Positions 11,976 to 21,632 are shown, numbered from the stretch's first letter. The stretch is DNA of 64,000 nt from Methylobacterium brachythecii (GCF_014196345.1 NZ_JACIDN010000003.1:186001-250000); one strand, 5' to 3'. The notes: generated from the sequence alone by a model not told the origin. A program made the numbers and translations.

Positions 11976-12356
11976 ATGGGTACCGAGATCATTCCTTACC
12001 TGTTCTATCGTGACGTGCCGGCCGCGCTCGACTGGTTGCGCCGCGTCTTCGGCTTTCAGGAAGAAAGCCGGCATCCGACGTCTGGCGGCGGCATGCACGC
12101 CTCGATGCTGCTCGACGGGCAGCGAATCATGATGGGGCAGGGCAGCGACGCCTGGCGGATGGTCGCGCCCAGCGACGAGACAAAGGCCACCGCTGGCATC
12201 TTCGTCTACGTGCCCGACGTTCGGGCGCATCACGCCCGTGCCGAGGCGGCGGGCGCCGAGATCTCACAGCCGCTCGCCGACCACGGTTATGGGCTGACTT
12301 ACACGGTCTGGGATCTCGACCAGCATCCCTGGTACTTTACGCAGGCGTCGGACTGA
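11976..12356 (+). CDS. VOC-family (glyoxalase/bleomycin-resistance fold) protein
   Basis: This 126-residue protein has the paired beta-alpha-beta-beta-beta layout of the vicinal oxygen chelate fold. IIPYLFYRDVPAALDWLRRVFGF opens the first module, and GIFVYVPDVRAHHARAEAAGAE opens the second. It ends in LTYTVWDLDQHPWYFTQ, close to the PhnB/YnfE-like subgroup. Members can be isomerases, dioxygenases or resistance proteins; the substrate is unknown. AGGAGA lies upstream of the ATG. The 3' end overlaps the convergent PilZ gene by 20 bases. Confidence 0.8.
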   Translation: MGTEIIPYLFYRDVPAALDWLRRVFGFQEESRHPTSGGGMHASMLLDGQRIMMGQGSDAWRMVAPSDETKATAGIFVYVPDVRAHHARAEAAGAEISQPLADHGYGLTYTVWDLDQHPWYFTQASD

Positions 12357-12609
12357 TCCCGTCCTCGAACACCACCCCGAGCCTCCTGCCGTCGCGCCGC
12401 ACCACCGCACAGGGGCGAGCGCGCCGATGCGGACCGATCGCGAGGCTGAACCGATCGGGGATCTCCTCGGACCCGGCGACTTCGATCATCGCGCCGATCT
12501 GAGACTCGTCCCAGACGAGGCAATCGCGCTGCGATGAGAGGTCGTCGAGGAGGATCGAGCCGAATAGGAACGCGTTCGTGCGCGGCTCCAATCGGCGATT
12601 GTCGGTCAT
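12337..12609 (-). CDS. PilZ-domain protein
   Basis: This protein of about 90 residues starts with NRRLEPRTNAFLFGSILL, the RxxxR-type opening of PilZ domains that bind cyclic di-GMP. The second signature, usually D/NxSxxG, is represented by WDESQIGAMIEVAG, and the end is beta-rich. It may respond to c-di-GMP in the cytoplasm. The ATG at 12609 is taken as the start; another at 12627 is possible. The stop lies inside the VOC gene, so the two convergent genes overlap tail to tail by 20 bases. Confidence 0.72.
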   Translation of the reverse strand: MTDNRRLEPRTNAFLFGSILLDDLSSQRDCLVWDESQIGAMIEVAGSEEIPDRFSLAIGPHRRARPCAVVRRDGRRLGVVFEDGISPTPA

Positions 12610-12877
12610 GGCGGATGTCCGGAACACGGAAGCCTTGACGGTTGCAGCCTCGTCTTAACAAACCGTTCGGCGGATACTCTAGGTTCGCATCGGTCGGTTG
12701 ACGGGCGTCGCTCCATCGGCTCCGCGTAGAGCACGGCGACAGCGGCGGCTTGTCGTCGGCTCGTCCCAGGCCGAGAGGGCGCATCTGTGGATTGGATGTG
12801 GATCGCCGCCTGCGACCGACATCGAAGAGGTCGGACTGCCGAGCCGGCCTGGGAGCGCTGAGACTCGGCCGGGGTCG

Positions 12878-14839
12878 ATGCGGTACTATGCCGAATCCGA
12901 CGACCTCCACGACCGGACCCCGTTGCGTTATCCGCCCCACATCCTGGAAGAGATCCGCGCGCGGCTTCCCGCGTCGGACGTGGTCGGCCGGCGCGTGCGG
13001 CTGAAGAAGGCCGGCCGCGAATGGCGCGGGCTGTCGCCGTTCAACTCCGAGAAGACGCCGTCCTTCTACGTGAACGATCAGAAGCAGTTCTATCACTGCT
13101 TCTCCTCCGGCAAGCACGGGGACGTCTTCCGCTTCCTCATGGAGACGGAAGGCTTGAGCTTTCCCGAGGCCGTCGAGCGCCTGGCCGGCGAAGCCGGCGT
13201 GGTCCTCCCGAAGCCTTCGGCCGAGACCGAGCGTGCGGACGAGCAGCGCAGGGACGCGCTCGACGTGATGGAACTCGCAGCCGTTTATTTCGAAGACCAG
13301 CTCAGGGGGCAACGGGGCGCGCAGGCCCGCGAGTATCTCGACCGCCGGGCATTGGGGGAGGGGGTGCGCCGCCAGTTCCGCCTCGGCTACGCGACGGGCG
13401 AGCGCTATGCGCTACGCGACCATCTCGCCGGCAAGGGCGTCGACAAGGCGCTGATGCTTGAACTCGGCCTTCTCGCGACCAGCGAGACCGTCGCGGTGCC
13501 CTTCGACAAGTTTCGCGACCGGGTGATGTTTCCGATCACCGATATCCGCGGCCGTGTGATCGCTTTTGGCGGCCGGGCCATGCAGGCGGATGCCAAGGCG
13601 AAGTACCTCAACTCACCGGAGACGCCGCTCTTCCACAAGGGCCGCGTGCTCTACAATCTCAATGCGGCCCGCAAAGCCGCGCATGACCGCGGTACCATCA
13701 TCGCGGTCGAGGGCTATGTCGACGTCATCGCGATGACGCTCGCCGGGCACGCCGAGGCCGTGGCGCCGCTCGGCACGGCGCTCACCGAGGATCAACTCGG
13801 CCTGCTCTGGCGCCATGCAGACGAGCCGATCCTGTGCTTCGACGGCGATAAGGCTGGGCAGAAAGCCGCGTTCCGGGCGCTCGACGTCGCATTGCCGATG
13901 CTGGAGCCGGGCAAGTCGCTGCGTTTCGCCATGCTGCCGCAGGGTCAGGACCCGGACGACCTGCTGCGCTCCGGCGGGGCCGGGGCGATCGACACGGTGC
14001 TTGAAAGCGCGCACCCCCTCGTCGAGGTTCTGTGGGCACGCGAGACCGAGACGTCGCCGCTCGATACGCCCGAGCGCCGGGCCGGGCTCGCCCGCACCCT
14101 GCGCGAGGCGGTTTCGGGCATCCGCGACGAGACCGTCCGCCGGTTCTATCGGGACGACATCGAGAACCGCCTGCGGGAGATGTCCGGTCCTCGCGGCGGA
14201 CGCGGAGACTACCGAGGTGCCGCGCAACCGGGCCGGGCAAACGGCGAGCCGATGCGCAGGCGCCCGCGGCCGGGCGATCCCCCGCCGTCGCCCCGGATCG
14301 ATTTCAAGTTCAGCCCGCTCCTGTCGAGCGCGACCCCGCCTCCGCAGGGGAGCGCCTTCCGTGAGCGCGAGGCGATGATCGTGTCGAGCCTGCTCGTCCA
14401 CACGGAATTGCTGGCAATCGAGGAGGAAGACCTCTCGGAATTGGAACTCGACAATCCCGACGCGCAGGTCCTGCGCTCGGCTCTGCTCGACCACGTCGCC
14501 GAGGGAGCTTCGACCGATTCGGAGGTGATGGCCTCGCGCTTGGAACGCGCTGGGCTGTCGGAGGCGGCGGCGCGGCTCGCGGCTCTGGTGAGGCCCGGCG
14601 ACCGCTGGTCGCTCGACCCGCATGCGGATCCTGCACGCCTGGAAACGACTCTCCGTCAAGCCGTGATCTTGCACCGCAAGGCGGGAACGCTAAATAGCGA
14701 ACTCCGCCAAGCGGAACGTGCCCTTGCCGACGACCCATCCGAGGCCAATTTCGCTTGGCTATGTGACGTCAAGGAAAGGTTGGCGGTAATCGCCAGCGCG
14801 GATGCCGACGCGGAGGATCCGGAGACGGACGAGATTTGA
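12878..14839 (+). CDS. dnaG: DNA primase
   Basis: This primase of about 653 residues makes RNA primers at the replication fork. An N-terminal CHC2-type region (residues 20-110), the Toprim catalytic core with EGYVDVIAM and CFDGDKAGQKAA (residues about 275-340), and a C-terminal helicase-binding part are visible. In the CHC2 region three of the four usual zinc ligands are replaced (S53, N56, S77; only C74 remains), so this protein probably lacks the zinc. The start is uncertain: ATG 12878 is chosen, but a TTG about 45 bases on would begin right at the conserved RYPPHILEEI. It is followed by rpoD, as in the macromolecular-synthesis operon. Confidence 0.96.
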   Translation: MRYYAESDDLHDRTPLRYPPHILEEIRARLPASDVVGRRVRLKKAGREWRGLSPFNSEKTPSFYVNDQKQFYHCFSSGKHGDVFRFLMETEGLSFPEAVERLAGEAGVVLPKPSAETERADEQRRDALDVMELAAVYFEDQLRGQRGAQAREYLDRRALGEGVRRQFRLGYATGERYALRDHLAGKGVDKALMLELGLLATSETVAVPFDKFRDRVMFPITDIRGRVIAFGGRAMQADAKAKYLNSPETPLFHKGRVLYNLNAARKAAHDRGTIIAVEGYVDVIAMTLAGHAEAVAPLGTALTEDQLGLLWRHADEPILCFDGDKAGQKAAFRALDVALPMLEPGKSLRFAMLPQGQDPDDLLRSGGAGAIDTVLESAHPLVEVLWARETETSPLDTPERRAGLARTLREAVSGIRDETVRRFYRDDIENRLREMSGPRGGRGDYRGAAQPGRANGEPMRRRPRPGDPPPSPRIDFKFSPLLSSATPPPQGSAFREREAMIVSSLLVHTELLAIEEEDLSELELDNPDAQVLRSALLDHVAEGASTDSEVMASRLERAGLSEAAARLAALVRPGDRWSLDPHADPARLETTLRQAVILHRKAGTLNSELRQAERALADDPSEANFAWLCDVKERLAVIASADADAEDPETDEI

Positions 14840-15007
14840 CGCCGTGACGCGCGATGCAGATCGCCGCGCATGGTTAACGGTCGGTCAAGCAGGGGTGCGT
14901 AGACCGAATTCATCTGCCGGTGACGACCGGTATCCGAATTGCGGCTTTCAACCGGGGCATGCGACCGATCGCATCCGGTGCGGCTGCCACGAAAACATAG
15001 GCTGAGC

Positions 15008-17017
15008 ATGGCAACGAAGGCAACCGAGCGGGACGACACCGACGTCGCTCAAGAGCAGCAGACGGACGGTCCTCTGCTCGATCTGACCGATGCCGCCGTC
15101 AAGCGCATGGTCAAGCTCGCGAAGAAGCGCGGCTATGTGACCTACGAAGAGGTCAACGAGGTTCTTCCCGACGGTCAGGTCGACGGCGACCAGATCGAGG
15201 ACGTCCTGGCTCAGCTCGACGACATGGGTATCCGTGTCATCGAGAGCGAGGAAACCGAAGAGACCACCGCCGACAAAAAGCCCAACGGCGAAGCATCGGA
15301 CGAGGAAGAGGCTGCCGAGGGCGGCGAGGTCGCCGAGGCGGGTCCGACCCGTGCGGTCGCCGTCGCGACGACCACGACCAAGGAGCCGACCGACCGCACG
15401 GACGATCCCGTGCGGATGTATCTGCGCGAGATGGGCTCCGTGGAGCTGCTGTCCCGCGAGGGCGAGATCGCGATCGCCAAGCGCATCGAGGCCGGCCGCG
15501 AGGCGATGATCGCGGGCCTCTGCGAGAGCCCGCTGACCTTCCAGGCCATCATCATCTGGCGCGACGAGCTGATCGACGGAAAGGTGTTGCTGCGCGACAT
15601 CATCGACCTCGAAGCCACCTATGCCGGCCCGGATGCCAAGACGGCACCGCAGGTGGCCGAAGGCGAGGAAGCCGAGGAAGAGGGCGACGCCGAAGGCGAA
15701 GGCCCGAACCCGCCCGAAGGCGGCGACGACGAAGACGACATGGAGAACAACGTCTCGCTCGCCGCGATGGAAGCGGAGATCAAGCCGCGCGTCCTGGAAA
15801 CCTTCGACGCGATCGCCGGCAACTATCGCAAGCTGCGCAAGCTCCAGAACGAGGCGAACGAGCGCCAGGCCGCCGGTGAGGCGAATACCTCCGCCCAGGA
15901 CAAGAAGCAGGCGGAGCTGAAAGACATCGTCGTCACCGACGTGAAGTCCCTCTCGCTCAACGCCAACCGTATCGAGGCTCTGGTCGAGCAGCTCTACGAC
16001 ATCAACAAGCGCCTGATCTCGCATGAGGGCCGCTTGATGCGCGCCGCCGAAGGCCACGGCGTCGCTCGCGACGAATTCCTACGCCACTACCAGGGCTGGG
16101 AGCTCGATCCGAACTGGATGGAGCGCGTCGGCACGCTCGGCGGCAAGGGCTGGAAGAACTTCGTCGAGAAGGGCGGGCGGCAGGTCGCGGACCTGCGCGA
16201 GCAGATCCTCACGCTCGCCTCCGAGACGGGCCTGCAGATCGGCGAGTACCGCAAGATCGTAAACATGGTCCAGAAGGGCGAGCGCGAAGCCCGCCAGGCC
16301 AAGAAGGAGATGATCGAGGCGAACCTCCGTCTCGTGATCTCGATCGCCAAGAAGTACACTAACCGCGGCCTGCAGTTCCTGGATCTGATCCAGGAGGGCA
16401 ATATCGGCCTGATGAAGGCGGTCGATAAGTTCGAGTACCGCCGCGGCTACAAGTTCTCGACCTACGCGACGTGGTGGATTCGCCAAGCGATCACCCGGTC
16501 GATCGCCGACCAGGCGCGGACCATCCGCATCCCGGTGCACATGATCGAAACGATCAACAAGATCGTCCGCACCTCGCGCCAGATGCTACATGAGATCGGC
16601 CGCGAGCCGACGCCGGAGGAGCTGGCCGAGAAGCTGGCGATGCCGCTGGAGAAGGTTCGCAAGGTCCTGAAGATCGCCAAGGAGCCGATCTCGCTTGAAA
16701 CGCCCATCGGCGACGAGGAGGACAGCCACCTCGGCGACTTCATCGAGGACAAGAACGTCGTCCTGCCGATCGACGCGGCGATCCAGTCAAACCTGCGCGA
16801 GACCACCACGCGCGTGCTCGCCTCGCTCACGCCGCGCGAGGAGCGCGTGCTGCGCATGCGTTTCGGCATCGGCATGAACACCGATCACACGCTCGAAGAG
16901 GTCGGCCAGCAATTCTCGGTGACCCGCGAGCGTATCCGTCAGATCGAGGCGAAGGCCCTGCGCAAGCTGAAGCATCCGAGCCGGAGCCGGAAGCTGCGCA
17001 GCTTCCTCGACAACTGA
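15008..17017 (+). CDS. rpoD: RNA polymerase primary sigma factor (sigma-70)
   Basis: At 669 residues this is the housekeeping sigma factor that directs RNA polymerase to most promoters. Region 1.1 lies at residues 25-85, followed by an acidic, low-complexity linker. Region 1.2 starts at [11 protein letters not shown], then the non-conserved insert. Regions 2.1-2.4 include [16 protein letters not shown] and [17 protein letters not shown], region 3 contains [11 protein letters not shown], and region 4.2 has the helix-turn-helix [18 protein letters not shown]. The start is the ATG at 15008, giving the usual alphaproteobacterial N-terminus. It lies 168 bases after dnaG and is followed by a strong terminator. 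Confidence 0.98.
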   Translation: MATKATERDDTDVAQEQQTDGPLLDLTDAAVKRMVKLAKKRGYVTYEEVNEVLPDGQVDGDQIEDVLAQLDDMGIRVIESEETEETTADKKPNGEASDEEEAAEGGEVAEAGPTRAVAVATTTTKEPTDRTDDPVRMYLREMGSVELLSREGEIAIAKRIEAGREAMIAGLCESPLTFQAIIIWRDELIDGKVLLRDIIDLEATYAGPDAKTAPQVAEGEEAEEEGDAEGEGPNPPEGGDDEDDMENNVSLAAMEAEIKPRVLETFDAIAGNYRKLRKLQNEANERQAAGEANTSAQDKKQAELKDIVVTDVKSLSLNANRIEALVEQLYDINKRLISHEGRLMRAAEGHGVARDEFLRHYQGWELDPNWMERVGTLGGKGWKNFVEKGGRQVADLREQILTLASETGLQIGEYRKIVNMVQKGEREARQAKKEMIEANLRLVISIAKKYTNRGLQFLDLIQEGNIGLMKAVDKFEYRRGYKFSTYATWWIRQAITRSIADQARTIRIPVHMIETINKIVRTSRQMLHEIGREPTPEELAEKLAMPLEKVRKVLKIAKEPISLETPIGDEEDSHLGDFIEDKNVVLPIDAAIQSNLRETTTRVLASLTPREERVLRMRFGIGMNTDHTLEEVGQQFSVTRERIRQIEAKALRKLKHPSRSRKLRSFLDN

Positions 17018-17037
17018 TCTGGTCGAGTGGTGCAATC

Positions 17038-17074
17038 AAAAGCCCCTTCCTGTTGCACAGGGAGGGGCTTTTTC
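17038..17074 (+). terminator. Rho-independent terminator of rpoD
   Basis: The stem pairs agcccc with ggggct (17041-17046 and 17064-17069) and continues inward to ttcc/gga with one bulged base; the loop is tgttgcacag. It is flanked by an A-run before and TTTTT after. It begins 20 bases after the rpoD stop. Confidence 0.9.
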
Positions 17075-17080
17075 GTTTCG

Positions 17081-17173
17081 CCGTCAGTGCGAGGCGAAGC
17101 CGAAGCAATCCTGAGCCGAGGCGCCGACGCTAAGGATGTTGTCCTGGGTTGCTTCGCTACGCTCTTAAAGACG
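17081..17173. repeat. Degenerate copy of palindromic repeat family A
   Basis: The left end (ccgtcagtgcgaggcgaag, then gaagcaatcc) and right end (tgggttgcttcgctacgctc) match the arms of the 98-bp element in thiE, but with several substitutions in both. It lies between the rpoD terminator and the convergent secreted-protein gene, ending six bases before that gene's stop. Confidence 0.7.
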
Positions 17174-17178
17174 ACAGC

Positions 17179-17541
17179 TCACTCGGCGACGAAGCGCGTC
17201 GTGCCGGCCTTGCGGTTCCAGAACAGGGTCACCTGGGTGATGTTGCAGAGGTTGACCTCGCGGAATTCGGAGGCGTCGCCGTCGTTGTAGACGACGCGGA
17301 TGTCCCACTTGCAGCCGCCTCCACCCTGTAAGTTGATCTCGGCGCTCTCGCCGTCGCCGATCGCGTCCTTGCCCATCACGTCCTTGCCCCAGTTGGAGCT
17401 GCTGACAGGGCCGACATAGACCTCGTCGATCTGGTAGCCGGTCTTGTTGACGATGGTGAAATCTTGCTTGGCCTGAGCCATGGCGAGACCTGGCGCGAAG
17501 ATCGCGGCCAGTGCGGTGAGACGGATGACGGAAGTCAGCAT
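17179..17541 (-). CDS. Secreted protein of unknown function
   Basis: This 120-residue precursor has a signal peptide (MLTSVIRLTALAAIFAPGLAMA) and a compact beta-rich domain. It begins FTIVNKTGYQIDEVYVGP and contains CKWDIRVVYNDGD and FREVNLCNITQVTLFW. Two cysteines in the mature part could form a disulfide. Similar small periplasmic proteins, with the TGYxIDEVYVSP-like opening, occur in alphaproteobacteria and cyanobacteria, but no function is known to me. The ATG at 17541 starts directly at the signal peptide. Confidence 0.72.
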   Translation of the reverse strand: MLTSVIRLTALAAIFAPGLAMAQAKQDFTIVNKTGYQIDEVYVGPVSSSNWGKDVMGKDAIGDGESAEINLQGGGGCKWDIRVVYNDGDASEFREVNLCNITQVTLFWNRKAGTTRFVAE

Positions 17542-17859
17542 CGGTGAAGCCCCAAAGTCGTCGCGAGGAGCGGTCGGCTGAAGCCGATCCTTTGGACTCC
17601 TCGATTGCCGCGTAGGGCCTTCGGTTAAGCTAGGCTAAAGAAAATGTTACGAAATGTTTCCGGCCGGTGACTTGTGCACAACATGCGTTGAAGCTCGCCT
17701 CTCAAAGCGGCCGACGGAGGCATGCGTCCGCTCTGGAAAAGCGTTGACCATGCGAGCCAAGATTGGTTTCAGAGGTGGCGGCGTTTCGGTCTATGCTGAC
17801 CGGGCATTCGCAGTGGTGGTCGGGCCCGTCCCCAAGCGATTGACGCCGCACTTTTCAAC
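17542..17859. other. Intergenic region without recognised genes
   Basis: These 318 bases separate the divergent secreted-protein and cyclase genes. The segment 17630-17665 is AT-rich relative to its surroundings and is a plausible promoter area. No open frame with homology, hairpin or known RNA is visible. Short frames here have no recognisable protein features. Confidence 0.4.
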
Positions 17860-19242
17860 ATGAATCGCCCAGCCGGCAAACCTTGCTTTGCCCCAGGGCG
17901 TACCCACCTTGGCCATATGCTCGACGAGGACGCCACCACGACGCCACCCAAAGAGCTTGCACCCACCGCTTTCGCCGACGGCTCCGAGGCGCAGGACGTG
18001 CCCTTCGGCGCGATCCAGCCGAGCGTCGGCATCCGCGACTGGCTGCTGGGCGAGGGCGCGCGGCTGGAAAATGCGAGCGATCTGCTGGCGGGGCTGGCGC
18101 AGCGCCTGATCGACATCGGCGTGCCGGTCGATCGCGCCTCGACGGCGATCGATACCCTGCACTCGGAATATTCGGGCGTGGGACGGGTCTGGACTCGTGA
18201 GTCGGGCACGACGGTTCGGCTGTTTCCGCACGGCGAAGCCTCGCACGAGGCCTATCACGCGAGCCCGTTCTATGAGGTCCATCAGAGCGGCGAATGGCTG
18301 ATCCTCGATCTCACCGAGACCCCGGACGACCTGTTCTCGATCGTACCGGAACTCAAGGCCGAAGGTTTCGCGGCTTATGTCGTGGTGCCCGTCTTTTTCA
18401 CCAACGGCACTCATAACGGCATCACCTTCGCCACGCGTGCGAAGGATGGGTTTGCGGACGAGGACATCGCGATCCTGCGCTTCATCATGCCGGCGCTCGC
18501 CGCGGTGATGGAGATGCGCATCGTCAACAAGCAGCTCGACCAGGTGCTGCGCATCTATGTCGGCGACGAGCCGCACCGCGCTATCCTGTCGGGCGATATC
18601 CGCCGGGGTCAGGTCAAGCGCATTCGCTCGGCGATCCTCTTCGCCGACATGCGCGACTACACGCGGCTATCGGCCGACCTGACGCCCGAGGAATCGGTCG
18701 AGCTTCTCAACCACTTCTTCGACTGCCTGGTGCCCGCCATCGAGCGGGAGGGCGGCGAGGTGCTGAAATATCTCGGCGACGGCCTGCTCGCGATCTTCCG
18801 CGAGCCCGGCGACGACCTCGGCGGCGCCGCCAAGGGTGCGCTTACGGCAGCGCTCACATCTCTCGAAGCACTCGCCGAGGCCAACGCGGTCGGTCGCTTC
18901 GGCGACAAGCCGGTCGCCGCCGGCATCGCGCTTCATCACGGCGAGGCGGCTTACGGCAATGTCGGCTCCGGCACCCGGCTCGACTTCACCGTGATCGGCC
19001 GGGACGTGAACCTCGCCAGCCGCCTGGCGCGGCTGAACCGGACGCTCGGCGAACCGCTACTCATGTCGAAGCCCTTCGTCGACTTTCTCTGGGGCGATCC
19101 GGTATCGCTCGGCGAACACCCCCTCGACGGTTTTCCCGAGCTGATGGAGGTCTATCGGCCGGGACGGGCGAAGGCGGCCTCCTGTATCCGCGTGAGCCAG
19201 CCATCCGAGACGAGCGCGGCGGCGGCGCTCACGGCGGACTGA
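17860..19242 (+). CDS. Class III adenylate/guanylate cyclase
   Basis: This 460-residue protein has an N-terminal sensory half (about residues 45-235), which looks GAF-like with YVVVPVFFTNGTHNGITFATR. A C-terminal class III cyclase domain spans about 255-430. The two metal-binding aspartates are in ILFADMRDYT and [11 protein letters not shown]. The transition-state Asn-Arg pair lies in VIGRDVNLASRLARLN. It should convert ATP or GTP to a cyclic nucleotide in the cytoplasm in response to an unknown signal. Neither candidate start (17860 or 17917) has a strong ribosome binding site. It is flanked by unrelated genes. Confidence 0.9.
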   Translation: MNRPAGKPCFAPGRTHLGHMLDEDATTTPPKELAPTAFADGSEAQDVPFGAIQPSVGIRDWLLGEGARLENASDLLAGLAQRLIDIGVPVDRASTAIDTLHSEYSGVGRVWTRESGTTVRLFPHGEASHEAYHASPFYEVHQSGEWLILDLTETPDDLFSIVPELKAEGFAAYVVVPVFFTNGTHNGITFATRAKDGFADEDIAILRFIMPALAAVMEMRIVNKQLDQVLRIYVGDEPHRAILSGDIRRGQVKRIRSAILFADMRDYTRLSADLTPEESVELLNHFFDCLVPAIEREGGEVLKYLGDGLLAIFREPGDDLGGAAKGALTAALTSLEALAEANAVGRFGDKPVAAGIALHHGEAAYGNVGSGTRLDFTVIGRDVNLASRLARLNRTLGEPLLMSKPFVDFLWGDPVSLGEHPLDGFPELMEVYRPGRAKAASCIRVSQPSETSAAAALTAD

Positions 19243-19278
19243 CGTCCGTCTTGGCCCTGACGATAGGTGGCGTGCTGC

Positions 19279-19788
19279 CTATCCGCGCAGGGTGATGCGT
19301 CCCTTGGCTACGTTGAACTCGCGCAGTCGCGACAGAAACGACATGCCGAGGAGGTTGGTGCCGAGCAGACCCCGCGGGATCACGGCGGCCTCGACGTCGC
19401 GCACTGCGACCGGCCCGATCTGCAACAGGCGGATGCGAACGGGGGCGACGCGAACCGTGCCGTTGGCGGTGCCGACCACCCGTGTGAAGTCGTTGGGGCC
19501 GATGCGGATGCCGAGACTCTCAGCTTCTTCCTCGCGGAAGGCGCAGTTGGTCGCGCCGGTATCGACGAGCATCGACACTGTGCGCCCGTTGACGAGGGCG
19601 CTCGTCGTGAAATGCCCGCTGCGGTCGGCGTGAAGCGCAATGGCGCCAGTAGAGGGAGCGGCTACCGACATGGCCATCGGCGGCGGAGCCGCGGCATCAC
19701 CGTTCGCGGCCCTGGTGAAACCGTGTCGGCCAGCAATGATCAAGCAGAGCACGGCTGCGCACGTCACCCATCTGCCAAGGCCTGTCAC
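19279..19788 (-). CDS. Retropepsin-like aspartic protease (TIGR02281 type), membrane-anchored
   Basis: This protein of 169 residues has an N-terminal hydrophobic segment (WVTCAAVLCLIIAG) and a clan AA aspartic-protease domain. The catalytic motif MLVDTGATNCAF contains the DTG triad, and VIPRGLLGTNLLGMSFLSRL is the conserved second half of the family. Such enzymes act as homodimers in the periplasm. The GTG at 19788 is preferred because it starts at the membrane anchor and has AGGAGG upstream; the frame runs further 5' without homology. It converges on the cyclase gene. Confidence 0.85.
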   Translation of the reverse strand: MTGLGRWVTCAAVLCLIIAGRHGFTRAANGDAAAPPPMAMSVAAPSTGAIALHADRSGHFTTSALVNGRTVSMLVDTGATNCAFREEEAESLGIRIGPNDFTRVVGTANGTVRVAPVRIRLLQIGPVAVRDVEAAVIPRGLLGTNLLGMSFLSRLREFNVAKGRITLRG

Positions 19789-19995
19789 AACCCGCCCCCT
19801 CCTGCCGCGGTGCCTGCCAGGGCACGGTTGTAGAGCTGCACGCTGTGCGTGAAGAAACTCTCGCTGCCCTGACGCCTCTCGCGTGAATGACTCACCTATC
19901 GCATGGCGCGGTGTGCGAAAGGTTCGCCTCATCCCAACAATTCTTGCGGTTCGCGACGGGGATTGACCACGCGGCCATCTCGGCCCACATCAGGG

Positions 19996-20100
19996 GCGTT
20001 CCAGGGAGATCCCCGACAAGGGGCTGAGACACCGCTATCGCTTTCGAGCAGCGCGGAAATCCTTCGAACCTGATCCGGTTCATACCGGCGTAGGGATTGG
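19996..20100 (+). promoter_or_regulatory. TPP riboswitch (THI element)
   Basis: Two hallmark segments are present: ggggctgagac at 20020-20030, and the run from ccttcgaacctgatccggtt to cataccggcgtaggga at 20061-20096. These are the two TPP-sensing arms of the THI element, with a variable arm between them. It ends about 80 bases before thiO. On binding thiamine pyrophosphate it should lower expression of the thiOSGE operon, probably by blocking translation initiation. I see no obvious terminator in the leader. Confidence 0.95.
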
Positions 20101-20179
20101 ACCGCGGGCGTTTTCAGACGCTCACCCAGCTTCACGAGAAGCGCGGCAATCGATCCTTACGGGTAACCGTGGAGGTCTC

Positions 20180-21403
20180 GTGTCGGCTGTCTTGCATTCC
20201 CCGATCGGCCTGAGACGCGGCCTCGACCGGCCTGCGAATTCTGCTTCACTGCCAGGACGTTGCGACGTCGCAGTGGTCGGCGGCGGCCTTATCGGCCTTT
20301 CGATCGCGTGGCGTCTGGCCAAGGCCGGACGCTCCGTCACCGTCATCGAGCGAGGGACCGTGGGCGCCGGGGCGAGCCTTGCCGCGACGGGCATGTTGGC
20401 GCCGGCCGCCGAGCACGAGCCGGGCTCCGACCTGCTGCTGCCGTTGGCGCTCGACAGCCTGCGCCGCTGGCCGGAATTTCGCGATGAATTGCAAGCGGAT
20501 GCGGGCATCGCAATCGACTATCGCGAAGGCGGCACGCTTGTGCTCGCCATCGGCCGCGACGAAGTCGAGCGGCTGCGATTTCGCTTCGATCTGCAGAAGC
20601 GGGCCGGCGTCGCGGCCGAATGGGTATCCGGTCCGGAGGCCCGTCTGCGCGAGCCGCTGCTGCGCCCGAACGTGTCCGCGGGCATCCATTGCCCGCTCGA
20701 TGCCCAGGTCGATCCGCGCCTGGTCATGCAATCCCTGGTCGGCGCCTGCGAGAAGGCTGGGGTGAGGATCGTGGAGCGTTGCGCAGTCCGCCACGTCATG
20801 ATGTCGGGATCGTCACCCGGTTTGCTCGAGACGAGCCGGGGCACGCTGCGCGCCGACACCGTGATTCTCGCCACCGGCGCCTGGAGCGGGGAGGGCGGAC
20901 TACTGCCGGACTTTCAAATTCTCCCGGTCCGGCCACTCAAGGGCCAGTCGTTGGCGCTGAAGACCACTCGGCGTACCGGCACGCTGTCTAGCATGGTCTG
21001 GACCGACCAGATCCACATGGCCCCGAAAGGCGACGGCACGCTCATCCTCGGGGCGACAGTAGAGGATTGTGGATTCCGCGAAGGCGTCACGGCCGGCGGC
21101 CTGTTCGCGCTTCTGGAGAGCGCGCGCCGGGTTCTGCCGGGGATCGAGGAGATGGAGGTCGAGGCCGTCTGGAGCGGCTTCCGGCCGACCTCCGACGACG
21201 ACGCCCCGATCATCGACGTGCTACCGAACGGCGTGATCGTCGCCACCGGCCATCACCGCAACGGCTACCTGCTCGCCCCCTCGACGGCCTACGCGGTGGC
21301 CGAGTTGGTCGAGCGGGGCAGCCTGCCGGATTACGCGCGCGGATTCGGCCTCGGCCGCTTCGCGCAGGCCAGCCAAGCCGAGCAACAGAGAGCAAGGGCA
21401 TGA
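20180..21403 (+). CDS. thiO: Glycine oxidase ThiO (FAD-dependent)
   Basis: This 407-residue protein oxidises glycine to the imine that enters thiazole synthesis. The FAD-binding GGGLIGLSIAWRLAKAG lies near residue 35, followed by the DAO-family core. A C-terminal GFRPTSDDDAPIIDVLP and VATGHHRNGYLLAP complete the flavin site. The GTG start is supported by GGAGG four bases upstream. It is the first gene of the operon under the TPP riboswitch. Its stop overlaps the thiS start in an ATGA junction, which implies coupled translation. Confidence 0.95.
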   Translation: MSAVLHSPIGLRRGLDRPANSASLPGRCDVAVVGGGLIGLSIAWRLAKAGRSVTVIERGTVGAGASLAATGMLAPAAEHEPGSDLLLPLALDSLRRWPEFRDELQADAGIAIDYREGGTLVLAIGRDEVERLRFRFDLQKRAGVAAEWVSGPEARLREPLLRPNVSAGIHCPLDAQVDPRLVMQSLVGACEKAGVRIVERCAVRHVMMSGSSPGLLETSRGTLRADTVILATGAWSGEGGLLPDFQILPVRPLKGQSLALKTTRRTGTLSSMVWTDQIHMAPKGDGTLILGATVEDCGFREGVTAGGLFALLESARRVLPGIEEMEVEAVWSGFRPTSDDDAPIIDVLPNGVIVATGHHRNGYLLAPSTAYAVAELVERGSLPDYARGFGLGRFAQASQAEQQRARA

Positions 21404-21609
21404 GACTGATCGTCAACGGCGAACCCTGGCCGCACGAGGCGGCCGACGTGGCCGCCCTGTTCGCCATCGAGGCGGAGGAGCGCGAGTTGCCGAGCGAGGG
21501 CATCGCCATCGCCCTCAACGGGCGCGTCGTGCGTCGGAAGGATTGGGCTGAAACCGCCTTGAGCGAGGGCGACCGCATCGAGATCGTCCGCGCCATGCAG
21601 GGCGGCTGA
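21400..21609 (+). CDS. thiS: Sulfur carrier protein ThiS
   Basis: This 69-residue ubiquitin-like protein opens with [10 protein letters not shown] and ends in the diglycine MQGG. The C-terminal glycine becomes a thiocarboxylate that donates sulfur to the thiazole ring made by ThiG. It starts inside the stop of thiO (ATGA). thiG follows 23 bases later. The adenylating enzyme ThiF, normally needed to load ThiS, is not in this operon. Confidence 0.95.
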   Translation: MRLIVNGEPWPHEAADVAALFAIEAEERELPSEGIAIALNGRVVRRKDWAETALSEGDRIEIVRAMQGG

Positions 21610-21632
21610 ACAGGAAAACAAGGCTTTTCGCC

